DNA from: Acidobacteria bacterium CG_4_9_14_3_um_filter_49_7
GTDB taxonomy: Bacteria > Acidobacteriota > Holophagae > Thermotomaculales > Thermotomaculaceae
Length of the DNA stretch: 6,796 bases
Reading direction: 5' to 3'
NCBI GenBank assembly: GCA_002789615.1
Contig: PFTO01000092.1
Span: forward strand, 1 to 6,796
The translations under genes and the position numbers were made by a program. Positions 1 through 5,029 of this stretch are shown piece by piece. Position 1 is the first letter of the stretch; every line of letters begins with the position of its first letter. The notes under the pieces were generated by a model, which worked only from the letters and a program-made list of their open reading frames with translations, did not search any database and had not been told where the DNA came from.

Positions 1-3
1 CAG

Positions 4-351
4 TTAAAGCCATCGGCACATTGCAAAGGCACAAATAGTTTTCGCATCAATAATCAGGCCCTGTCTGAAAAGATTAAGAACCTCGACTCTAGTTACAATT
101 ATCGACTCAATAATCTCATCGGGCTGATTGGCTTTTTCTTTTTTTATTAAGTCTTCTGCTTTATAGATAGTGATTCTTTCCGTTGAATAACCGGGTACAG
201 GCACAATCTCTCCCAACTTAGTGATCCGCTTAGGATAATAACCTATTTCTTCGACGGTTTCCCGCTTAGCACAGACTGAAGGCTTTTCATTCTTTTCCTT
301 GGTTCCGGCCGGAAGCTCATAGATATATTTATCGATTACCGGCCGATATTG
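4..351 (-). CDS. Nudix hydrolase, ADP-ribose pyrophosphatase-like (5'-truncated)
   Basis: Probably hydrolyses a nucleoside diphosphate linked to another group, such as ADP-ribose; the exact substrate cannot be told. The Nudix box lies at 238-306: ELPAG, then Glu six residues after its Gly, then RETVEEIGY, fitting G-x5-E-x7-RE-U-x-EE-x-G-U except for Thr at the first hydrophobic position. Upstream, QYRPVID matches the strand that precedes the box in ADP-ribose pyrophosphatases; downstream, VPGYSTE and DAKT are also typical of that group. The stop codon (TTA on the plus strand, 4-6) is intact. The N-terminus is missing: family members usually have roughly 40-60 more residues before QYRP. The frame stays open to a possible start at 393, but those extra residues are antisense to purM and are not Nudix sequence. 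GC is low, about 41%, and I counted only one CCGG in the first 300 bases, unlike the rest of the window. Family assignment is firm; the truncation is firm; its cause is open. Confidence 0.85.
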   Translation of the reverse strand, partial: QYRPVIDKYIYELPAGTKEKNEKPSVCAKRETVEEIGYYPKRITKLGEIVPVPGYSTERITIYKAEDLIKKEKANQPDEIIESIIVTRVEVLNLFRQGLIIDAKTICAFAMCRWL

Positions 352-359
352 CTTCCGGC
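308..359. repeat. 9-bp inverted repeat spanning the Nudix/purM join
   Basis: GCCGGAAGC at 308-316 and its exact complement GCTTCCGGC at 351-359 flank 34 bases. The left arm codes for Leu-Pro-Ala of the Nudix ELPAG motif; the right arm codes for Leu-Pro-Ala at the first recognisable residues of the purM fragment. The left arm also overlaps a 12-bp palindrome, TTCCGGCCGGAA, at 303-314. Short inverted homology at a head-to-head join is what template switching or amplification chimeras leave behind. Confidence 0.7.
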
Positions 360-678
360 ACTGGAAGAAAATCTGGTAAAGGGCCTCGCGCACATTACCG
401 GTGGCGGTTTTCTGGACAACATTCCCAGGATTCTACCGGAACCGGTTTCGGTGGAGATTCAGTTGAAGGTTGTGCCGGTTTCTCCGGTCTTTGATTTTCT
501 TGTGAATAACGGGAAAATGGATCTGGAAGAAGCCTACCGGGTATTCAATATGGGAATCGGTATGGTAGCGGTGATTGCAGCTGAAAACCGAAATGCCTTC
601 CTTGGCGCAGTTACGGAAGAACCGGTTCTGTTGGGCCGGGTGGTATCCGGCGACCGGACGGTTCGCCTTTTGCGATGA
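349..678 (+). CDS. purM: PurM, phosphoribosylformylglycinamidine cyclo-ligase, C-terminal part only
   Basis: AIR synthetase closes the imidazole ring of FGAM using ATP in de novo purine synthesis in the cytoplasm. Only about the last 109 residues are present out of a usual 340-350. The glycine-rich signature AHITGGGFLDNIPRILP and the later YRVFNMGIGMV block are both typical of the C-terminal domain of PurM. The C-terminus looks complete, ending VVSGDRTVRLLR. A TTG at 349 could be read as a start, but it falls at the join with the Nudix fragment and no ribosome-binding site precedes it, so I treat this as a 5'-cut gene rather than a short protein. It would lack the N-terminal domain and could not be a working enzyme alone. 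Its TGA overlaps the purN ATG (ATGA at 675-678), the usual purM-purN coupling. Confidence 0.9.
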   Translation: MLPALEENLVKGLAHITGGGFLDNIPRILPEPVSVEIQLKVVPVSPVFDFLVNNGKMDLEEAYRVFNMGIGMVAVIAAENRNAFLGAVTEEPVLLGRVVSGDRTVRLLR

Positions 679-1307
679 AGGATGCGCAAGTGACTCGGAA
701 GAAGTTGAAGGTGGCGGTGTTGCTGTCCGGTACCGGCCGGACGCTGGATAATTTTCACAGTGAAATCGGGGCGTCAAGGCTGCACGCGGAAATCGTGGCT
801 GTTGCATCCAGTTCCAGCCGGGCGAAAGGTGTGGAGAAGGCGAAGCAATACGGGTATCCGGTGTTTGCCAGTGACGAAAAGAATCAGCGGGAGTTGTCCC
901 GGCAAATCAATGAGTTTATCCTGCCCAGGCATCCGGATGTGATTGTGCTGGCCGGATTTCTCAAGCTGTTCTTTATGCCGGAAGGTTTTGAAGGGCAAGT
1001 GCTGAATATCCATCCAGCACTGATTCCGTCTTTCTGTGGGAAAGGGTTTTATGGCATGAAGGTTCACCGGGCCGTGGTGGACAGTGGTGTCAAAGTGACG
1101 GGTTGTACCGTTCACTTTGTCTCGCCGATTTATGATGAGGGACCGATTTTCCTCCAGGAATGTGTGCCGGTGAGGGCCGGGGACACGCCGGAGGATGTGG
1201 CAGCCCGTGTGTTTGAGCTGGAGTGCCGGTTGTATCCGAAGGCGTTGAATCTGCTGGCGGATGGCCGGGTAAAACTGAGTGACAATAAAGTGTGGATAGA
1301 AGAATGA
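675..1307 (+). CDS. purN: PurN, phosphoribosylglycinamide formyltransferase
   Basis: GAR transformylase moves a formyl group from 10-formyltetrahydrofolate to GAR in de novo purine synthesis. The 210 residues are a full-length match for the family. SGTGRTLDNF (18-27) is the phosphate-binding loop. The catalytic trio is visible as N111 and H113 in NIHPALIP and D154 in YDEGPI, corresponding to N106, H108 and D144 of E. coli. Between them the sequence reads CGKGFYGMKVH rather than the shorter PGLHTH-type segment of the E. coli enzyme; I take this as a lineage variant, not a defect. The ATG at 675 overlaps the purM stop, so translation is probably coupled. It gives a ten-residue leader before the first beta strand (KVAVLLSG), slightly longer than usual. 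The stop lies 15 nt before tyrS, so both should be on one transcript. Confidence 0.95.
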   Translation: MKDAQVTRKKLKVAVLLSGTGRTLDNFHSEIGASRLHAEIVAVASSSSRAKGVEKAKQYGYPVFASDEKNQRELSRQINEFILPRHPDVIVLAGFLKLFFMPEGFEGQVLNIHPALIPSFCGKGFYGMKVHRAVVDSGVKVTGCTVHFVSPIYDEGPIFLQECVPVRAGDTPEDVAARVFELECRLYPKALNLLADGRVKLSDNKVWIEE

Positions 1308-1310
1308 TGA

Positions 1311-1321
1311 GAGAGGGAGAG
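1311..1321 (+). promoter_or_regulatory. Ribosome-binding site of tyrS
   Basis: A purine-only run, GAGAGGGAGAG, fills most of the 15-nt gap between the purN stop and the ATG at 1323. It supports that ATG as the start. There is no room here for a T-box leader or a separate promoter. Confidence 0.55.
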
Positions 1322-1322
1322 C

Positions 1323-2534
1323 ATGGATTTAAAAAACCTGTCGATTGAGGAACAACTGAATTATCTGACCAAGGGTACGGTGGATTGTATCCAGCGGGAG
1401 GACCTGAAAAAGAAGCTTGAAAGCGGAAAAACCCTCCGGGTCAAGGTGGGCTTTGATCCGTCGGCTCCGGACCTTCATCTCGGGCACACTGTGGTGATTC
1501 GAAAGATGAAGCATTTTCAGGATCTGGGTCATGAGGTGGTGTTCCTTATCGGTGATTTCACCGGGATGATCGGGGATCCAACGGGAAAGAAGAAGACCCG
1601 GCCCCAGTTGACCCGGGAAGAGGTTTTGCAGAACGCGGAAACCTACAAGGAACAGGTATTCAAGATTTTGGACCCGGATAAGACGACCATTGATTTCAAC
1701 AGCCGCTGGCTGGCAAAATTGGGAAGCGATGGTTTCATCCGCCTGGCCGGAAAATATACCGTGGCCCGGATTCTGGAACGGGATGATTTTACCAACCGGC
1801 TGGAGAAAGGGCTTCCCATCGGGATGCATGAACTGCTGTATCCCCTTTGCCAGGGCTACGATTCGGTGGCTTTAGAGTGTGACGTTGAGCTGGGCGGAAC
1901 CGACCAGACTTTCAATCTCCTTGTAGGCCGGGATCTGATGCGGGAGCACGACCTGGAACCACAGGTGGTCATGACCTTACCCCTTCTGGAAGGTACCGAC
2001 GGTGTGGAAAAGATGAGCAAATCTCTGGGAAATTATATTGGAGTAACCGAGCCGGCACGTGAAATTTACGGGAAAATCATGTCTATTTCGGATGAGTTGA
2101 TGTTCCGCTACTTTGAACTGGTAACCGACATGCAGGTAAAGGAAATCAGACAGATTGAAAGTGATATGAAAGCAGGGAAACGCCACCCAAAGGAGGTGAA
2201 GTCCATGCTCGCCAGGATGATTATCCGGGATTTCTACGATGAAGAGGCGGCAGATGACTCGGAAGCCCATTTTGAACAGATCTTCGCGAAGAGAGGCATT
2301 CCGGATGACATGCCGGAAATTATTCTGGACGGGAAAGAAGTATTACTGGCAAAACTGATAGCAGATAACGGGCTGGCGGAATCCGGCGGAGAAGCAAGAC
2401 GGTTGATCAGCCAGGGGGCGGTAACCATTGACGGTGAGAAGGTCAGTGACCCGACATCCCACCTTGAGCTGGATAAGCCCGAAGCGATACTGAAGGTGGG
2501 AAAACGCCGGTTTGCCCGCCTGATTATTCGATAG
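1323..2534 (+). CDS. tyrS: Tyrosyl-tRNA synthetase
   Basis: Activates tyrosine with ATP and loads it on tRNA-Tyr. The 403-residue protein is a complete class I synthetase. The HIGH motif appears as HLGH (52-55), preceded by GFDPSAPDL; the tyrosine pocket is marked by LYPLCQGYDSV (172-182) and GGTDQ (191-195); the KMSKS loop is exact at 230-234. An RNA-binding S4 domain fills residues about 341-403 (ARRLISQGAVTIDGEKV and a closing KVGKRRFARL). The PSAPDLHLGH and IGDFTGMIGDP segments point to the TyrZ-like branch rather than the E. coli TyrS branch. No T-box or other leader precedes it, because it sits 15 nt after purN. An in-frame ATG at 2205 (M295) follows a very strong internal Shine-Dalgarno sequence. 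The next gene's ribosome-binding site overlaps its TAG stop. Confidence 0.97.
   Translation: MDLKNLSIEEQLNYLTKGTVDCIQREDLKKKLESGKTLRVKVGFDPSAPDLHLGHTVVIRKMKHFQDLGHEVVFLIGDFTGMIGDPTGKKKTRPQLTREEVLQNAETYKEQVFKILDPDKTTIDFNSRWLAKLGSDGFIRLAGKYTVARILERDDFTNRLEKGLPIGMHELLYPLCQGYDSVALECDVELGGTDQTFNLLVGRDLMREHDLEPQVVMTLPLLEGTDGVEKMSKSLGNYIGVTEPAREIYGKIMSISDELMFRYFELVTDMQVKEIRQIESDMKAGKRHPKEVKSMLARMIIRDFYDEEAADDSEAHFEQIFAKRGIPDDMPEIILDGKEVLLAKLIADNGLAESGGEARRLISQGAVTIDGEKVSDPTSHLELDKPEAILKVGKRRFARLIIR
2189..2199 (+). promoter_or_regulatory. Strong Shine-Dalgarno sequence inside tyrS
   Basis: AAAGGAGGTGA matches the complement of the 16S rRNA 3' end almost perfectly and is the strongest such site I noticed on the plus strand. 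GGAGG ends 8 nt before an ATG at 2205-2207 that is in frame with tyrS (M295). Initiation there would give a 109-residue product holding the S4 RNA-binding domain. The same bases encode Lys-Glu-Val in the parent protein, so coincidence is quite possible. Confidence 0.3.
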
Positions 2535-2537
2535 GAG
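2533..2537 (+). promoter_or_regulatory. Ribosome-binding site deciding a GTG start
   Basis: AGGAG begins inside the tyrS TAG stop codon and ends 7 nt before the GTG at 2545. No in-frame ATG is available near this point, so this site fixes GTG as the start of the TPR protein and couples it to tyrS. Confidence 0.6.
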
Positions 2538-2544
2538 ATGTGAA

Positions 2545-2907
2545 GTGTGGCAACGCCTGTTGAATTGGCTCGGCGCAGGCCGGGAAGAGGATGAAATTGT
2601 AGACTATTTTGTCAAAAAGTCTACACAGGCGCTGCTTCAGGAACGATACGGAACCGCTGTCCGGTATATAGATCGGGCCCTGGAATTCAGTCCCAAATCC
2701 AGCCGGTTGCATGTGGCGAGGGGTATCATCTATCTGGAAGGTATCCATAATCTGGCGGAAGCTTTGGATTGTTTCAAGCGGGCCGCTCAGTTGCCGGCAA
2801 ATGGAGACAGGGAAAATGAAATGGCTCGGGAGCGGGCACGAGAACTAATTCGAGAGGTCATGCAGAGCGCAAAAGGGGAGGATGAAGATGACAACAAGGG
2901 AACCTGA
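2545..2907 (+). CDS. Small TPR-repeat protein
   Basis: A 120-residue protein with two tetratricopeptide-like helical pairs. Residues about 19-52 contain ALLQERYGTAVRYIDRALEFSP, with the usual small-hydrophobic pattern and closing Pro. Residues about 53-86 continue with ARGIIYLEGIHNLAEALDCFKRA. A charged tail rich in Glu, Asp and Arg follows. No signal peptide or membrane segment is seen, so it is probably a cytoplasmic scaffold or adaptor; TPR pairs usually bind other proteins. Its partner cannot be told. It starts with GTG 10 nt after tyrS, and its end overlaps the start of the next gene by 20 nt, so the two are probably translated together; a partnership between them is only an inference. 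Confidence 0.75.
   Translation: MWQRLLNWLGAGREEDEIVDYFVKKSTQALLQERYGTAVRYIDRALEFSPKSSRLHVARGIIYLEGIHNLAEALDCFKRAAQLPANGDRENEMARERARELIREVMQSAKGEDEDDNKGT
2875..2881 (+). promoter_or_regulatory. Ribosome-binding site deciding the start of the MetH-activation-like gene
   Basis: GGGGAGG ends directly against an ATG at 2882 and 6 nt before a second in-frame ATG at 2888. A spacing of zero is not functional, while six is good, so 2888 is the better start. The site lies inside the coding sequence of the TPR gene. Confidence 0.6.
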
Positions 2908-3532
2908 ATTTATCTTTCAGCTGAAGGCAGAAGACATTCTCCAGGAGATGAAGTACAAAACAGCAGGGGCGGCTCCTGATCGAATTGTCTCTCTCGCCGA
3001 AGAGGCCGTGAAGGAAATTGAACAGACTGTTGAACCGTCTTTTGGTCTGAACCTTGAAGTGGACCTGGAGGATTTTGAGTTTACGGAGTACAGTGCGGGA
3101 TTTCCCGTTGGCCGACTTTCTCTGGGCTGTGTCACGCTGGGGGCCGATCTGGATACTGCCATGAAGTTTCATCGGGAAAAAGGAGAGGATACATACGAAT
3201 TTATGATGCAGCTGGGCAGCAACCTGATAGTGGAAGCCCTGGCCGACCACGTGAACTACCTGATTTGTCACAGCCGTGATCGGGAACATATGCTGACGCC
3301 GGCTTTTCGCAAGAGTCCCGGGGTGGGAAGGGTACCACTCCATGAGAATCGCCCCATAGCAGACTACCTTCACGTAGACCGGATTCAAATTGAAGTAACA
3401 GATTTATTTCAACTTCTTCCCAAAAAATCCATTCTCTTTTTTGTAGAATGGGCGCCACGGAAAGTTCATCACAATGACCTGCAGAAGCGCTGTCACCATT
3501 GCGGCAAAAATCCATGTGAGTTTCGCATATGA
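2888..3532 (+). CDS. MetH activation domain-like protein
   Basis: A 214-residue protein resembling the domain that reactivates cobalamin-dependent methionine synthase (MetH) with S-adenosylmethionine and an electron donor. Shared features are the central block SLGCVTLGADLDTAM (about 78-92), a helix ending in VEALADHVN, the RKSPGVG turn (141-147) matching the R-x-x-x-G signature of the SAM-binding loop, and a following TDLFQLLPKKSILFFVEW corresponding to the T-E-S-x-x-M-x-P-x-K-S region. The C-terminus carries C202, C205 and C210 (C-x2-C-x4-C), as found in free-standing members; it could hold a metal or iron-sulfur cluster. It starts inside the TPR gene and ends on an ATGA overlap with the next gene. 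No methyltransferase or corrinoid protein lies nearby, so the partner is unknown. The family call rests on reading motifs by eye; a divergent role is possible. Confidence 0.65.
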   Translation: MTTREPEFIFQLKAEDILQEMKYKTAGAAPDRIVSLAEEAVKEIEQTVEPSFGLNLEVDLEDFEFTEYSAGFPVGRLSLGCVTLGADLDTAMKFHREKGEDTYEFMMQLGSNLIVEALADHVNYLICHSRDREHMLTPAFRKSPGVGRVPLHENRPIADYLHVDRIQIEVTDLFQLLPKKSILFFVEWAPRKVHHNDLQKRCHHCGKNPCEFRI

Positions 3533-3831
3533 GTGAAACGCCGGATGTGCTGGCATTGACATCAATTTTTTCTGACCCGGACTTACAGAGGGCGCATGAT
3601 AATGAGGTGAAGGCCTGGCTTGGTCTGGAAGCATGGACGGTGCTGGATTTCTTCAGCTTACCGGATGCACCCGTTGAAGGCCAGCCGGAAGAAAAAATGA
3701 AATGGCTTGTGAACAAAATTCGCCAATTGAAACCGGAAATTCGGGATTGCAGCAACGATCATTACTGGCGAGACGTGCTGGAAGAGTCCACCGGATTACC
3801 GGTTACTCACCTTCCTTTTCCGGTGAAATAG
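3529..3831 (+). CDS. Unrecognised 100-residue protein, last gene of the plus-strand operon
   Basis: I do not recognise this family. The sequence is acidic and soluble-looking, with no signal peptide, membrane segment or Cys pair. It is rich in Trp (four) and has an amphipathic stretch, KMKWLVNKIRQLKPEIRD, in its second half. The ATG overlaps the TGA of the MetH-activation-like gene (ATGA, 3529-3532), the best evidence that it is a real gene and translated by coupling. Its last 29 bases overlap, tail to tail, the end of the minus-strand Mut7-C gene. It may work with the preceding protein, but only the arrangement suggests so. Confidence 0.6.
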   Translation: MSETPDVLALTSIFSDPDLQRAHDNEVKAWLGLEAWTVLDFFSLPDAPVEGQPEEKMKWLVNKIRQLKPEIRDCSNDHYWRDVLEESTGLPVTHLPFPVK

Positions 3832-4306
3832 CGTTCTGGCCATTTGCAGACCGGATTGTTTCTGAAATTATTTCTTCAATGTGTTGAATGTGCGTTCCCT
3901 CCCAATATAGCTTTCCGCAACGCTCACACTGGAAAAAATCTTCCTGCGTTTGAAATACATAAGGTGGGACCTGCTTTTCAATACCTGATTTTGATATTGA
4001 AACAAGGATGCCATTGCAGATTGAGCACCTTCCGGATAAATGAATCTCATTTAACTGAAATTTTGTCGCCACTTCTTTCAACTGCTCCGGCAGCAAAATG
4101 TTCTGGACAAAATAAGCAACATTTCCCATCCTTTCCACGAGGATGCGGTCACGGGTTAGAAGAATTCGCCTTTCTTTGAGAGCCAGATCCATCAGGAAAT
4201 CATCCTCGGCAGTGTTGGAATAGAAGGTGTCAAACCCCATGAGACGCAGCCATTTGGCCAGTTTTCCCAGCATGATATCCACTGCAAATGAAGGTGCTTT
4301 TTCCAT
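3803..4306 (-). CDS. Mut7-C (DUF82) RNase-domain protein with zinc-ribbon-like cysteines
   Basis: A 167-residue protein of the Mut7-C family, named for the C-terminal part of the Mut-7 exonuclease; the N-terminal half is PIN-like and thought to be an RNase. FAVDIMLGKLAKWLRLMGFDT carries D10, followed by AEDD (D35, D36) and LLTRDR (D53), acidic residues expected for a metal-dependent active site. The C-terminal half has CSIC (94, 97) and CERC (127, 130), probably a zinc ribbon, and the family ending YWEGTH. RNA is the likely substrate, but which RNA is unknown. I prefer the ATG at 4306 over a TTG at 4324, since the longer form adds only six residues that overlap a TACAAT box. No Shine-Dalgarno sequence precedes either. 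It lies 39 nt after birA and its end overlaps the convergent 100-residue gene. Confidence 0.85.
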   Translation of the reverse strand: MEKAPSFAVDIMLGKLAKWLRLMGFDTFYSNTAEDDFLMDLALKERRILLTRDRILVERMGNVAYFVQNILLPEQLKEVATKFQLNEIHLSGRCSICNGILVSISKSGIEKQVPPYVFQTQEDFFQCERCGKLYWEGTHIQHIEEIISETIRSANGQNAISPEKEGE

Positions 4307-4312
4307 ATGATG

Positions 4313-4318
4313 ATTGTA
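4313..4318 (-). promoter_or_regulatory. Possible -10 box for a leaderless Mut7-C transcript
   Basis: TACAAT (ATTGTA on the plus strand) lies exactly six bases before the ATG at 4306, where a transcript would be expected to begin. There is no clear -35 box (TCCTCT at the expected distance) and no ribosome-binding site. The gene can also be served by readthrough from birA, so this is a weak call supported mainly by the same arrangement at 6605-6610. Confidence 0.35.
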
Positions 4319-4345
4319 CCGCAAGTAAGGGCAGGAGAGGAGTCC

Positions 4346-5029
4346 TTACCGCAGTCTGGAAACCTCGGAAACAGTGATGGTTCGATTCTCATTGTTCATT
4401 CGGACAATCATGGCGAGGTTCTGATCATAGCCTTCGAACAATGCAGTAACGGGAGAACCATTTTCAAGAAACCGGATATGATCACCAGCCCCGAACCAGC
4501 TGAGTTCTCGAAGTCTCTTCCCAAGACTGGCGAAATCCCTGTCTGAAAAAGCGGCCAGTATTGCTTCTACGAGTGTCTGTTCCACCTCTTCATGGTTGAT
4601 CGTGGCAAGTTCGGACAGGGATGTGGAACTTTCCAGCGGGGCAATGGCAATATTCAGACCGATTCCCGCTACCACACGTGCCTTTTCTGACGTTATTTTT
4701 GACTCGGTAAGGATGCCGGCTACTTTCTTGTCATTAAGATAGAGGTCATTGGGCCACTTTACACGGAGTTTTTCCCCTTTCAAAAGTGGAGCCAGACCGG
4801 ATGCCAGATGAATCGCAACGCGAACAGACAGCCCCCGGAGACAGTGGGTATCCAGTGTTTTCCCCACTGATAGATAAATGTTCCCCGGCGGGGACTCCCA
4901 GCGATGTTCTCCTCTGCCCCGTCCTTCACTCTGGGCACCGGCAATGACAACAACGGAGTCAAATTGGTTCAGGTAGTGAAATGCCCGGGTATTTGTGGAA
5001 TCGGTTGATTCAAGACGAATGAGTTTCAT
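4346..5029 (-). CDS. birA: Biotin-protein ligase, no DNA-binding domain
   Basis: Joins biotin to ATP and then to a lysine of carrier proteins such as the biotin carrier of acetyl-CoA carboxylase, in the cytoplasm. The 227 residues match a single-domain (group I) ligase. STDSTNTRA (8-16) and GRGRG with a nearby Trp (36-44) form the biotin and ATP loop; KWPND (91-95) and KKVAGIL (101-107) hold the central signature and the conserved Lys; GIGLN (122-126) follows. Residues about 180-227 form the small SH3-like C-terminal domain. The N-terminal winged helix of E. coli BirA is absent, so it should not act as the biotin-operon repressor. The ATG at 5029 lies within the end of the nth fusion gene (20-nt overlap), with AGGA about 9 nt upstream. 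No biotin-synthesis gene is present in the window. Confidence 0.93.
   Translation of the reverse strand: MKLIRLESTDSTNTRAFHYLNQFDSVVVIAGAQSEGRGRGEHRWESPPGNIYLSVGKTLDTHCLRGLSVRVAIHLASGLAPLLKGEKLRVKWPNDLYLNDKKVAGILTESKITSEKARVVAGIGLNIAIAPLESSTSLSELATINHEEVEQTLVEAILAAFSDRDFASLGKRLRELSWFGAGDHIRFLENGSPVTALFEGYDQNLAMIVRMNNENRTITVSEVSRLR

Noticed and set aside
352..393. Upstream extension of the Nudix gene to a start codon at 393.
   Set aside because: The extra residues are antisense to purM and do not align with Nudix proteins, so the apparent full-length gene is an accident of the join.
433..807. Open frame on the minus strand across purM and purN.
   Set aside because: It is antisense to clear PurM and PurN homology and its Pro/Ser/Arg-rich translation has no family features.
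1308..1322. A T-box riboswitch before tyrS was considered.
   Set aside because: Only 15 bases separate purN and tyrS, and nothing resembling the T-box sequence occurs in the end of purN.
3789..3825. CACCGGA and TCCGGTG form a 7-bp inverted repeat near the convergent gene ends, a possible terminator.
   Set aside because: The arms are 23 bases apart with no T run on either strand, and CCGG-containing repeats are common by chance here.
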